This document shows, piece after piece, positions 53,837-61,470 of a stretch of 64,000 bases of DNA (position 1 is the stretch's first letter; every line of letters begins with the position of its first letter). The stretch is from NCBI RefSeq assembly GCF_022662375.1, contig NZ_JAKNQL010000007.1:62001-126000 (forward strand), in the 5' to 3' direction. The notes under the pieces were generated by a model. That model saw only the letters and a list, made by a program, of their open reading frames with translations, made no database searches and had not been told where the DNA came from. Source of the DNA: Pseudomonas sp. CROZ-RG-20F-R04-15. GTDB lineage: Bacteria > Pseudomonadota > Gammaproteobacteria > Pseudomonadales > Pseudomonadaceae. A program made the translations under genes and the position numbers.

Positions 53837-54676
53837 TCAGCTATCGAGAAACGCCTGCGCCTTACTGACAAAATCAGCGTAGTTCTGGAAAATCGCGCCG
53901 TGTCCGGCGTCTTCATAAATGATCAATTGCGCGCGGAGAATCCGGTTCGCCAGATCAATCGAATTGACCGTGGGCACCATGATGTCGTTGTCACCGTTGA
54001 CCACCAGCGTCGGAATTTGCAGGCCGCCAAGGTTCTGCGGCATTTGTTTTCCCCATGCCTTGATGGCTTTCAACTGCCGCAGAAAAGCGCTGGGTGTCGG
54101 GCGCTTGTCGCGGTCTTTGCGGCGTTCTTTCAGGCGTTGCAAAAAGTCTGTTGCGGCCCGCCGTCCGTTGGCGGTTGTGGTGAAAAACAGGTGGAACTTC
54201 GGGTCGCGCAGGGTCAGCAAACCCTTGAACATCAGTGGCCAGGAAACCGCACCGACCTTGGCGATACCGACTCCGCCAGCAGGTCCGGTGCCGGTCAGAA
54301 TCAGCCGCCGCACCAAGGAGGGATCTTTGAGCGCGATGTCCTGAGCAACGAATCCGCCGAGGGAAAAACCCAGCAGATCGACGCTGGTGAATTCCAGCGC
54401 AGCGATCAGGCTGATGACGTCGTCGGCCATCTGCGCGACGGTCAGGGGCGCGGTGCCACCTGAGCCACCGACACCGCGATAGTCAATGGCGATCACGCGC
54501 CGGGTTCTGGCCAAGCCATCGACGATTCGCGGATCGAAGTCGTCCAGTACCGCGCCCCAATGATTGAGCAGGATCAGCGGCACCGCCGTTTTCGGGCCCA
54601 AGTCTCTATAGGCGAACGCCGTGCCGCCGACCATGATCGATTGGTTGGCGGCGTTGACGAAAAGCATCTGCTTCAT
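53837..54676 (-). CDS. Alpha/beta-fold hydrolase (Ser nucleophile)
   Basis: A 279-residue cytosolic hydrolase with nucleophile elbow LLGFSLGGFVAQD, oxyanion region LLNHWGAVLDDFDPR, acid in VVNGDNDIMVP and His in EDAGHGAIFQ, the pattern of haloperoxidase-like esterases. Start taken at ATG 54676. An in-frame GTG at 54685 overlaps the upstream SDR stop (GTGA) and would add three residues; either implies tight coupling to the SDR gene. Substrate unknown. Confidence 0.9.
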   Translation of the reverse strand: MKQMLFVNAANQSIMVGGTAFAYRDLGPKTAVPLILLNHWGAVLDDFDPRIVDGLARTRRVIAIDYRGVGGSGGTAPLTVAQMADDVISLIAALEFTSVDLLGFSLGGFVAQDIALKDPSLVRRLILTGTGPAGGVGIAKVGAVSWPLMFKGLLTLRDPKFHLFFTTTANGRRAATDFLQRLKERRKDRDKRPTPSAFLRQLKAIKAWGKQMPQNLGGLQIPTLVVNGDNDIMVPTVNSIDLANRILRAQLIIYEDAGHGAIFQNYADFVSKAQAFLDS

Positions 54677-54681
54677 TGCAC

Positions 54682-55464
54682 TCACGCCAGATAGCGCTGG
54701 GCGACTGCCGACTGGCGGATCTGCGCCAACAGGCCCTGCCGCGCGGTTTGCAAGGCATCCCAGCGCTCACCTTCATGCAGCGGCGGAATGGTCACCGGCT
54801 CGCGACGATCGAAACCGACCAACGCTGCATCGACCAGATCGGTGACTTCCATGATCTCGCTCAAGGTGTTGATGTCGATGCCCGCGCGATCCCAGATCTC
54901 GGTACGCGTCGCGGCCGGCAGCACCGCTTGCACGTAAACGCCCAACGGCGAAAGCTCCAGGCTCAGCCCCTGAGACAGAAACAGGACAAATGCCTTGGTC
55001 GCGCCGTACACCGACATGCCGAACTCCGGGGCCAGACCGACTACCGAGCCGATGTTGATAATGGCGCCGTCACCGGCCTTCGCCAGACGGGGTGCGATGG
55101 CACTGGCGAGCCGCACCAGTGCCGTGGTGTTGAGGGCGACCAGATTGGCCACTTTGTCGGTGCTCTGCTCGATGAAGTTGCCGGACTGCGCGGCGCCCGC
55201 GTTATTGACGAGGATGCCAATGCGCGCATCGTCGCGCAGGCGCGTTTCGACGGTGGTCAGGTCTTTGAGTTGGGTCAGGTCGGCCTGAAGCACGTCCACG
55301 GCGACGCTGTGTTCGCTACGCAGTTTCGCGGCGAGTGTTTGCAGGCGCTCAAGATCGCGGGCAACCAGCACCAGGTCATGCCCGCGTTGGGCGAAACGTT
55401 CGGCGTAAACCGCGCCGATGCCGGTAGAGGCGCCAGTGATGAGAACAGTAGGGCGGGTAGTCAT
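54682..55464 (-). CDS. Short-chain dehydrogenase/reductase
   Basis: A 260-residue SDR with TGASTGIGAVYAERF, NNAG, catalytic Ser in INIGSVVG and Tyr/Lys in VYGATK. The pattern (VAADLTQ-like region, PAATRTEIWDRAG) is that of the YdfG/DltE-like group. It is first gene of the SDR - hydrolase - MDR set, facing a TetR-family gene across about 220 bases, so probably the direct target of that repressor. Confidence 0.9.
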   Translation of the reverse strand: MTTRPTVLITGASTGIGAVYAERFAQRGHDLVLVARDLERLQTLAAKLRSEHSVAVDVLQADLTQLKDLTTVETRLRDDARIGILVNNAGAAQSGNFIEQSTDKVANLVALNTTALVRLASAIAPRLAKAGDGAIINIGSVVGLAPEFGMSVYGATKAFVLFLSQGLSLELSPLGVYVQAVLPAATRTEIWDRAGIDINTLSEIMEVTDLVDAALVGFDRREPVTIPPLHEGERWDALQTARQGLLAQIRQSAVAQRYLA

Positions 55465-55682
55465 GGGATCATCTCTTTGTCAAAAAACATCGATTAGGGT
55501 TGATGCATGAGGCAGCAATCACGGCGGGGTTCGGCTTGCTGAGCAGTAGCGCTCCGTGGCTGTGAGTGCAGCCGTAACCTCTGTAATTAGGATGATGATC
55601 GAAATCTAAGCTGTCAATGGTTTTGATTATGGCTGACATCTATGTATCATCGACGCATGATTTTTCAGCGGAGGAATTGCAC

Positions 55683-56279
55683 GTGAGAGTGACCAAAGCC
55701 CAAGCGCAGGCAAACCGCGAGCACATCGTCGAGACCGCGTCGGTGTTGTTTCGTGAGCGCGGTTTTGACGGTGTTGGCGTCGCAGATCTCATGGCGGCGG
55801 CCGGATTTACCCACGGCGGCTTCTACAAACATTTCGGTTCGAAGGCTGACCTGATGTCCGAAGCCTCGGCCAACAGCCTTGCTCGATCATTGACCGGTGC
55901 CGAAACGCTCGATGTTCAAGGCTTTATTGACGTCTATGTATCGAGAGAACATCGCGATGGGCGGGGCAGCGGTTGCACCATGGCCGCTTTGTGCGGCGAC
56001 GCAGCGCGTCAGTCTGACGATGTGAAAACCACGTTTGCCGACGGCATCGAGCGCACGCTGCAAACGCTTGGCGACAAGTACCCGACAGGGCCCGACGCGG
56101 CATCTGGTGAGGGGAGGGTGAAAATGATCGACATGCTGGCGCGTGCGGTTGGCGCGATTATCCTCTCGCGTGCCTGTCCGGATGACTCAGCGCTGGCCGA
56201 TGAAATACTCGCGGTATGCCACGCTGAAATGACCGCGTCATTGCTGATGTCTGCCGACAGTGCAGAAGTGCCTGGTTGA
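55683..56279 (+). CDS. TetR/AcrR-family repressor
   Basis: A 198-residue TetR-type regulator. GTG 55683 (MRVTKAQAQANREHIV) is chosen because a strong GGAGG lies eight bases upstream. The longer open frame to 55617 puts that SD inside the gene. The HTH is VADLMAAAGFTHGGFYKHFGSK. The ligand domain contains GCTMAALCGDAARQ, typical of a subgroup that controls adjacent reductases. It is divergent from the SDR-hydrolase-MDR set, which it probably represses. It is followed directly by the duplicated ycaC promoter. Confidence 0.88.
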   Translation: MRVTKAQAQANREHIVETASVLFRERGFDGVGVADLMAAAGFTHGGFYKHFGSKADLMSEASANSLARSLTGAETLDVQGFIDVYVSREHRDGRGSGCTMAALCGDAARQSDDVKTTFADGIERTLQTLGDKYPTGPDAASGEGRVKMIDMLARAVGAIILSRACPDDSALADEILAVCHAEMTASLLMSADSAEVPG

Positions 56280-56299
56280 TCGGTATTGTCCCTTTTGAG

Positions 56300-56330
56300 T
56301 TGACGGTGAAACGCTTTTCAGCCGATTTAT
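56300..56330 (+). promoter_or_regulatory. ycaC copy-2 promoter with imperfect palindrome
   Basis: TTGACG (56300-56305), TGAAACGCTTTTCA (56307-56320) and GATTTA (56324-56329) reproduce the copy-1 layout with the same 18-base spacing. The palindrome is imperfect here (two mismatched pairs in the centre), which could weaken regulator binding relative to copy 1. Confidence 0.58.
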
Positions 56331-56407
56331 CCCGTCCCTGTGCGTCAGTAATCTGTACCCAACTTGAACGCAACGACAACTTCAAAAACTCAAAAGGGAC
56401 GCAGACC

Positions 56408-57040
56408 ATGACCACTCCAACCTACAACCGCCTGAACAAAGACGACGCTATCGTGCTGCTGGTCGACCACCAGACCGGCCTGATTTCTCTGGTCCAGGAC
56501 TTCTCGCCAAACGAGTTCAAGAACAACGTCCTCGCTCTGGCGGATCTGGCGAAGTTCTTCGAACTGCCGACCATCCTCACCACCAGTTTCGAACAAGGCC
56601 CGAACGGCCCGCTGGTGCCAGAGCTTAAAGAGATGTTCCCGGATGCGCCGTACATTGCTCGCCCAGGTCAGATCAACGCGTGGGACAACGAAGACTTCGT
56701 GAAGGCAATCAAGGCCACCGGGCGCAAGCAGATCATCATTGCCGGTGTGGTGACGGATGTCTGCGTAGCGTTCCCGACCTTGTCGGCGTTGGCAGAGGGG
56801 TTTGATGTGTTTGTGGTGACCGACGCTTCCGGCACGTTCAACACCACCGTGCAACAAGCCGCCTGGAGCCGCATGACTCAGGCTGGCGCACAAATGATGA
56901 ACTGGTTCTCGGTGGCGTGTGAGCTGCACCGTGACTGGCGCAACGATATTGAAGGGCTGGGCAACTTGCTGTCGCAACGGATCCCTAACTATCGCAACCT
57001 GATGAACAGCTACTCGGCGCTGACGGCTCAGCAGAAGTAA
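56408..57040 (+). CDS. ycaC: YcaC-type isochorismatase-family hydrolase, copy 2
   Basis: The 210-residue protein reads the same as that at 32466-33098 from first to last residue, including catalytic LLVDHQTG and VTDVCVAF. The DNA differs at scattered third positions, so the duplication is either old and kept under strong purifying selection or partly homogenised by gene conversion. Start ATG 56408 has AAGGGA eight bases upstream, as in copy 1. Leader and terminator are also copied. It sits between a TetR gene and the fic pair and forms its own unit. Confidence 0.95.
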   Translation: MTTPTYNRLNKDDAIVLLVDHQTGLISLVQDFSPNEFKNNVLALADLAKFFELPTILTTSFEQGPNGPLVPELKEMFPDAPYIARPGQINAWDNEDFVKAIKATGRKQIIIAGVVTDVCVAFPTLSALAEGFDVFVVTDASGTFNTTVQQAAWSRMTQAGAQMMNWFSVACELHRDWRNDIEGLGNLLSQRIPNYRNLMNSYSALTAQQK

Positions 57041-57058
57041 GCCTGCGCGATTCAAACG

Positions 57059-57085
57059 AAAGCCTGCCCTGAAAAGCAGGCTTTT
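57059..57085. terminator. Hairpin terminator after ycaC copy 2
   Basis: Stem AAAGCCTGC / GCAGGCTTT with loop CCTGAAAA, then a T-run. It is almost the same as the terminator after copy 1, showing that the duplication included the 3' end. Confidence 0.9.
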
Positions 57086-57129
57086 GTTCATTGTGACGTC
57101 GCAATCCAGATTTCAGCAGCGATGCTGAA

Positions 57130-57867
57130 TCATTCGACAGGCAACCCGCGATACGCTTTATAAAGTCGCTGAACCTCGGGATCATCCAGGCTTCCATACG
57201 TGATCCCTTCCTTGTCCAGTCCATCCAGACCTTTTATCCCGCCAATCATTGCCGGCCATTCTTCGCGGCTCGAGATGTCGATGACGAAGGGTTTCAGATA
57301 AGCATCAAGATGGCCATTGGAAGGGGCTCTAATCTCGTCGGCGAGCGCTCTCAAGTAGTCGTCTTTATTGGTTTTCGACCAATCAATGGCGAAATTGCTC
57401 CGATAGCACAATTCCATGTAGATGAGCAGAATTGTGCGGCCATTGCCATCCAGAAACGGGTGGGCGAAGGCCAACTGCCCCATTACCTCTCCGGGACGTT
57501 CACGAAAGCGTTTTTTGTTTGCAGCGAGTTCAAAAGCGTATTCGACGGACCTTTTTATCAGTTCAGGTCGTTCAAATATCGTGTGATGCGGATCATCTTT
57601 CGATCCCTTGAAAACCGCCAGGTGGGGGACGAGTTCGTTTCTGTCTTTCCCCGCCCACGGGTAAAAACCGGAGAAAAGGATTTCGTGAGTCTTGAGAACA
57701 GCTTTGTAGTCGATGGGCTTTCTCTTGGCGAGATACGCGAGGGCATCTTCGATACTGGCTTCGAAGGAGAGATGCTCGGACTCTTTGACTTCAAGAGAGT
57801 CTTTCAGTTTGAGCGAGTTTTGAAGATAACCTTCAGTCTCGAAATCGCCGAAGGGGTCAAAAGTCAT
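57130..57867 (-). CDS. fic: Fic-family protein (putative AMPylating toxin)
   Basis: A 245-residue Fic-domain protein with the core motif HPFLDGNGRTIL (His136), matching HPFx[DE]GNGR. The usual final Arg of the extended motif (GNGRxxR) is Leu here. Fic enzymes transfer AMP (or another phosphate moiety) from a nucleotide to a target hydroxyl. In P. fluorescens a Fic protein (Fic-1) is reported to AMPylate GyrB and is held inactive by a small partner, AntF. The upstream gene overlaps by four bases (ATGA), the usual toxin-antitoxin layout. I see no [ST]xxxE[GN] inhibitory motif in the Fic protein itself. Confidence 0.9.
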   Translation of the reverse strand: MTFDPFGDFETEGYLQNSLKLKDSLEVKESEHLSFEASIEDALAYLAKRKPIDYKAVLKTHEILFSGFYPWAGKDRNELVPHLAVFKGSKDDPHHTIFERPELIKRSVEYAFELAANKKRFRERPGEVMGQLAFAHPFLDGNGRTILLIYMELCYRSNFAIDWSKTNKDDYLRALADEIRAPSNGHLDAYLKPFVIDISSREEWPAMIGGIKGLDGLDKEGITYGSLDDPEVQRLYKAYRGLPVE

Positions 57868-58127
57868 GCGCTAAGTTGCCTCTTGCCACGCCTTTTTTCT
57901 TGAAGGTAGCGTCCTTGAAGGGCCATGATTTCTGTTTTGTTGAGAACACCTTTACGCTTGAGGTTGACGAGCAATTGCTCAATGCCATCCAGCTCGACAG
58001 CATCGCCTGCCAGGCGAGTAATGGTCGCAGCCATGCAGCTAATGCCGTCACGCTCAGCGGTAACCTTATGCTTTTGGGCGAGTTTGCGAACTTCGCTCGC
58101 AACGTCGCCATTGGCTGAACCAGTCAT
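57864..58127 (-). CDS. Small partner of Fic (putative antitoxin)
   Basis: An 87-residue protein encoded immediately upstream of fic, with the stop overlapping the fic start. It is mostly helical, with a basic C-terminus (YLQEKRRGKRQLSA). Its place and size fit the antitoxin of a class I Fic system (AntF/VbhA position). The canonical inhibitory motif [ST]xxxE[GN] is not visible; the nearest is GDAVELDG. So inhibition may use a different surface, or it may belong to another family. Antitoxin function is inferred from position only. Confidence 0.72.
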   Translation of the reverse strand: MTGSANGDVASEVRKLAQKHKVTAERDGISCMAATITRLAGDAVELDGIEQLLVNLKRKGVLNKTEIMALQGRYLQEKRRGKRQLSA

Positions 58128-58226
58128 TTAAACCCCTCGTTTTCTCTCTCAGAGCATAGCATGGCGTTGGCTCTGTAAATTTTCCAGCAGCCCCCGGCGG
58201 TCAGCAACAGCATTGCGTTGTTCGGG

Positions 58227-58258
58227 TTGACTGCGAAACGCCTTTCAACCGATTTATT
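58227..58258 (+). promoter_or_regulatory. Orphan third copy of the ycaC promoter region
   Basis: TTGACT, CGAAACGCCTTTCA and GATTTA keep the same spacing as the two ycaC promoters, with matching flanks upstream (ATTG...GTTC-GGTTGAC) and downstream to about 58270. The similarity then stops where the convergent LysR gene ends, and no ycaC gene follows. It looks like the remnant of a third copy or a breakpoint. Confidence 0.55.
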
Positions 58259-58270
58259 CCTTGTTCAGCG

Positions 58271-59194
58271 TTACACCTGCGCCCACTCATCACGAAACTG
58301 CAACAGAAAGTCGACAAACGCCCTGACCCGTTGCGGCACATAGCGGCCGTGCGGGTAGAGCAAGGTGTAAGGTCGCGAGCGCCCGGCATAAGGTTGTAGA
58401 ACCTCGACGAGGCTGCCGTCGGCCAGCTCTTTTTCAACGATGAACCTGTAGGTCTGGAAGACCCCCGCGCCGTGTTTGGCCAAGGTGACGCCGCCGAGCA
58501 CATCGTCTGAGCAGGAGTAGCCCCCCTCAGAAATCACTTCTCGATCATCGCCGTTTTCCTGGAACAGCCAAGAGATCCGTCGTCCGCTGCTGGGCAGTTC
58601 GAACTGAATGCACTCGTGTTGCACCAGATCCTCAAGCGTCTGCGGTGTACCAGCCTTTTTCAGATAGTCGGTGGAGGCGACCACCACCAGTTTTGCATCC
58701 TCCAGCAGTCGCGCGACCATGGTCGAATCCGGCTGGGCGCGGACGCGGATCGCCAGATCGTAGCCTTCGCCGACAAAGTCGATATTGCGGTTGCCCAAGT
58801 GGATGTCGACGTTGACGTCAGGGTAGAACGCGCGGAATTTTGGTAGCAGCGGCAGGATGCGGTGATGCCCGTAAGTGGTGGGCAGGCTGATGCGCAACAG
58901 CCCTGACGGTGACGTCTGTGCGCCCATGACTTCCTGTTGCGCTTCGATCAGTTGCGTCAGCGCCTGGCTGCACTGGACGAAAAAGTTTCTGCCAGCTTCG
59001 GTCAAACGAATGCTGCGCGTGGTGCGGGCAAACAGGCGCGAACCCAAGCGCTGTTCCAGACGCAGAATCGACCGGCTCACTGCGGCTGGCGTTACACCTG
59101 CAAGCTGGGCGGCAGCGGTGAAACTGCCGGCTTCAGCGGCGAGGCAGAACAGTTCGATACTGCCCAGTTGCAAGTCATCAAAGTGGCGCTTCAT
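58271..59194 (-). CDS. LysR-family transcriptional regulator
   Basis: A 307-residue LysR regulator, starting at ATG 59194 (MKRHFDDLQLG); the nine upstream residues of the open frame are not family-like. HTH: FCLAAEAGSFTAAAQLAGVT, then PAAVSRSILRLEQRLG. An effector-binding domain follows (LRISLPTTYGHHRILPLLPKF). It lies just downstream of an SDR gene on the same strand with a 93-base gap; this LysR/SDR pairing is common and suggests control of the SDR or of the tautomerase unit. Confidence 0.92.
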   Translation of the reverse strand: MKRHFDDLQLGSIELFCLAAEAGSFTAAAQLAGVTPAAVSRSILRLEQRLGSRLFARTTRSIRLTEAGRNFFVQCSQALTQLIEAQQEVMGAQTSPSGLLRISLPTTYGHHRILPLLPKFRAFYPDVNVDIHLGNRNIDFVGEGYDLAIRVRAQPDSTMVARLLEDAKLVVVASTDYLKKAGTPQTLEDLVQHECIQFELPSSGRRISWLFQENGDDREVISEGGYSCSDDVLGGVTLAKHGAGVFQTYRFIVEKELADGSLVEVLQPYAGRSRPYTLLYPHGRYVPQRVRAFVDFLLQFRDEWAQV

Positions 59195-59287
59195 GTGAGT
59201 ACACCGAGGATCAACTGACATTTCATCCTCCGCCTTATCTCATGAAGCGGCACCGCCGGTACACACCGGCAGTGCTGCGCGGCGGTT

Positions 59288-59998
59288 TCAGTGGCCAGCG
59301 CTCTGACCACCGTCGACATGGAGGATTTCGCCGGTGACGAAGTTCGCGCTGTCCAGGTAAAGGATCGCTTGCACGATGTCGTCGATTTCGCCCATACGAC
59401 CAACCGGATGCAGGCTACCGAGGGCGGCGTGGGTTTCTTCGCCGTGCATCGGGGTCTTGATGATGCCGGGCGATACCGCATTGACCCGAATGCCGCGCTT
59501 GGCGTACTCGATGGCCAGCGATTTGGTCGCCGCGTTGATGCCACCCTTGGTCAGCGACGCGAGCACCGACGGTACGCCGTCAATCGCGTGATCGACCAGG
59601 CTGGTGGTGACGCTGACGATGTGACCGCTGGCGTTTTTCTCCATTTCGGCAATGGCCAATTGCGAGATGTGGAAGAAGCCGCTCATGTTGGTCGCCACCA
59701 CTTGTGCGTAGTCTTCCTTGCTGTATTCGGTGAACGGCTTGGCGACGAAAATCCCGGCGTTATTCACCAGCGTGTCGATACGACCGAAGCGTGCAACGGC
59801 TTCGCGGATCACCCGCTCGGCGGTCTGCGGGTCGGCGATGTCACCGGCGACGGCGAGAATGTCCGGGTCGGTGGACGGTTTGATCGAGCGCGAGGTCGCG
59901 ACAACCTGATAGCCGCGCTCACGGAAACCCTTGACCAGACCTGCGCCGATGCCTTGCGAGGCGCCGGTGATCACTACAACTTTTCTGGACGTGCTCAT
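59288..59998 (-). CDS. SDR-family protein lacking the catalytic Tyr
   Basis: A 236-residue SDR fold with intact coenzyme motif TGASQGIGAGL, NNAG and the Ser position in VSVTTSLVDH. The YxxxK position reads ASLTK (in VPSVLASLTKGGINAATKS): Lys is kept but Tyr is replaced by Ala. The C-terminal half (VNAVSPGIIKTPMHGEE, TGEILHVDGGQSAGH) is normal. It may still bind NAD(P) but should be catalytically impaired by the classical mechanism, or use another acid. The lesion is a clean substitution with no frameshift, so this is not a decayed gene. Confidence 0.88.
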   Translation of the reverse strand: MSTSRKVVVITGASQGIGAGLVKGFRERGYQVVATSRSIKPSTDPDILAVAGDIADPQTAERVIREAVARFGRIDTLVNNAGIFVAKPFTEYSKEDYAQVVATNMSGFFHISQLAIAEMEKNASGHIVSVTTSLVDHAIDGVPSVLASLTKGGINAATKSLAIEYAKRGIRVNAVSPGIIKTPMHGEETHAALGSLHPVGRMGEIDDIVQAILYLDSANFVTGEILHVDGGQSAGH

Positions 59999-60047
59999 GA
60001 TGTTTCCTCATGCAATCTGAATGGTTTGAATAAACGGATTTCGCAAG

Positions 60048-60280
60048 TCAGGCGTGAGCCGCAACCTGTGCTGCCTGACGTAATGCTGGGTGGTAATAAG
60101 CGACGGACCGGGAACCGGGATTGAGCTGTTTGTCATCGAGAACATGGCCGGAACCGATCTGTTCGCCGCGCTCGATGATCATCGCGTTGCGGTCCGCCGC
60201 TTGCTCGGCGCAGCGACGCCCAACGCGCATCAGGGGCAAACGACATCCGAGACGAAGTCGATTTTCACGGTACGGCTCAC
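60048..60280 (-). pseudogene. Decayed DsbA/FrnE-like oxidoreductase start plus fused remnant
   Basis: GTG 60280 opens MSRTVKIDFVSDVVCP, the N-terminus of DsbA/FrnE-type thioredoxin-fold proteins, and then hits TGA where Trp of the CPWC motif belongs; the next codons (Cys-Ala-Leu-Gly) continue that motif. Similarity is lost after a few residues. Downstream, another frame (to 60048) encodes RRCAEQAADRNAMIIERGEQ and a tail ending AYYHPALRQAAQVAAHA, which looks like part of another protein I do not recognise. The GTG overlaps the tautomerase stop (GTGA), showing it was once coupled to it. Confidence 0.65.
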
Positions 60281-60492
60281 GACTGCGAATCCGCTAACTG
60301 CTGGCGATACTCGGTGGTGGTGATGCCGGCATAACCCCAGTTATCGGTGTCGACTTCTTCGATGACGATGTGGGTGAGTTTCGGATCCTTGTGCAGCACC
60401 CGCTGCATCGTTTCGGTGATTTCCTTGATGACCTGGGCTTTCTGCTCCCGGGTCACGCCGTCACGGGTGATGCGTACGCTGATGAAAGGCAT
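60277..60492 (-). CDS. 4-oxalocrotonate tautomerase family protein
   Basis: A 71-residue tautomerase. The mature catalytic Pro1 follows the initiator Met (MPFISVRITRDGVTREQ), and the conserved segment IVIEEVDTDNWGYAG is present. Such enzymes isomerise enol/keto acids through the N-terminal proline, usually as hexamers or trimers. It has the usual length. It is cotranscribed at its 3' end with the now broken DsbA/FrnE-like gene. Substrate unknown. Confidence 0.92.
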   Translation of the reverse strand: MPFISVRITRDGVTREQKAQVIKEITETMQRVLHKDPKLTHIVIEEVDTDNWGYAGITTTEYRQQLADSQS

Positions 60493-60650
60493 TTGGGGAC
60501 TCTCCAGTCGCTGGCCCGTCGAAGTGATGGGCGGCTGTTGGAGAGGACTTTAAGAGGAGGGTGGGCGTTGATAAATGGGGTTTGAGGTACATCATTTGTG
60601 ATGCGGTGTATCAAATAAGGGCGCGCGCCTTTCCAGCGAAACGCCGGCGC

Positions 60651-61346
60651 TCAGGCCAGCAGTTCGCTAATCCAGCGTGTCTGTTGCGTCAGGTCTTGCA
60701 CCTTTCCATCCGGTAAACCCTGCTGCGCATGGGCGAGCTGACTGAGCGTCTTCTGCTTGTGGCGAAGTTTGTGCTGCCATTTGTGCAGAAACTCGGGGCT
60801 GCGGGTCTGCATTTGCAAGGGGCCGAAGTACAGTTCTCTGGCGGAATAAGTCACCGGTTGCGCGCGCTCGGCCACGATGATTTCATAGTGGAAGCGGTTC
60901 TCCCGCAGCAGCTCTTCGCTGAGGATGCGGTAGCCGTTTTCCATCAGCCATAGGCGCAGTGGTTGTTCGCCGCCATTAGGTTGCAGGATCAGGCGCTCTT
61001 TGCCGCTCAAACGGGCCTTGCCGCTGTCGAGGATGTCGCGGATGGTTTCACCGCCCATGCCGCAGATCGTGATGGCGGTGATGCCGTCGTCAGGTTCGAT
61101 GGCCGCCAGACCATCAGCCAGGCGCACGCTGATGTGGGGCTGCAGATCATTCTCGCGCACGGTGCGTGCGGCCGCGTGGAACGGCGTCGACGCGACTTCA
61201 CCCGCCACGGCCGCTGCGATCAGGCCACGGCGCATCAGCGCCACCGGCAGATAGCCGTGGTCCGAGCCGATATCGGCCAGCCGCGCGCCGGCCGGCACGT
61301 GTGCAGCCACGCGCTCAAGGCGCATGGACAATGTCTGTTCGTTCAA
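60651..61346 (-). CDS. trmK: tRNA (adenine(22)-N1)-methyltransferase TrmK
   Basis: A 231-residue SAM-dependent methyltransferase of the TrmK/YqfN family. SAM motif I is ARLADIGSDHGYLP, the next motifs are ISVRLADGL and ITICGMGGETIRDIL, and the tail is rich in K/H/Q helices. TTG 61346 is the chosen start (MNEQTLSMRLERV) because GAAGGG lies six bases upstream. A TTG at 61370 and an ATG at 61325 are possible but lack that site. Known members methylate A22 of tRNA. Monocistronic; hairpins separate it from the dehydrogenase gene upstream on the same strand. Confidence 0.9.
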   Translation of the reverse strand: MNEQTLSMRLERVAAHVPAGARLADIGSDHGYLPVALMRRGLIAAAVAGEVASTPFHAAARTVRENDLQPHISVRLADGLAAIEPDDGITAITICGMGGETIRDILDSGKARLSGKERLILQPNGGEQPLRLWLMENGYRILSEELLRENRFHYEIIVAERAQPVTYSARELYFGPLQMQTRSPEFLHKWQHKLRHKQKTLSQLAHAQQGLPDGKVQDLTQQTRWISELLA

Positions 61347-61393
61347 CGGCAACCCTTCGATGGCAGGCAAAGGGGTGCGACTCTGGCGAGCAT

Positions 61394-61417
61394 CGCCGGG
61401 CCTGTCAAATCCCGGCG
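61394..61417 (-). terminator. Hairpin between adh and trmK (first)
   Basis: Perfect 7-bp stem CGCCGGG / CCCGGCG with a 10-base loop, 46 bases upstream of the trmK start. No T-run. Together with the neighbouring hairpin it probably separates the two transcripts. Confidence 0.5.
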
Positions 61418-61426
61418 ACGGAATTC

Positions 61427-61465
61427 AACGGCTGATTGGCCACACCTTGCTGCCAATCAGCCGTT
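61427..61465 (-). terminator. Long hairpin downstream of the alcohol dehydrogenase gene
   Basis: Perfect 14-bp stem AACGGCTGATTGGC / GCCAATCAGCCGTT with an 11-base loop, six bases beyond the dehydrogenase stop on the minus strand. The stem is strong but the T-run is weak. Confidence 0.75.
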
Positions 61466-61470
61466 TGCGC

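Noticed and set aside
60225..60240. In-frame TGA inside a CPxC motif, considered as selenocysteine
   Set aside because: The TGA replaces the Trp, not a Cys. The DsbA-like similarity ends a few codons later and the frame soon stops, so a nonsense/deletion pseudogene is the better reading.
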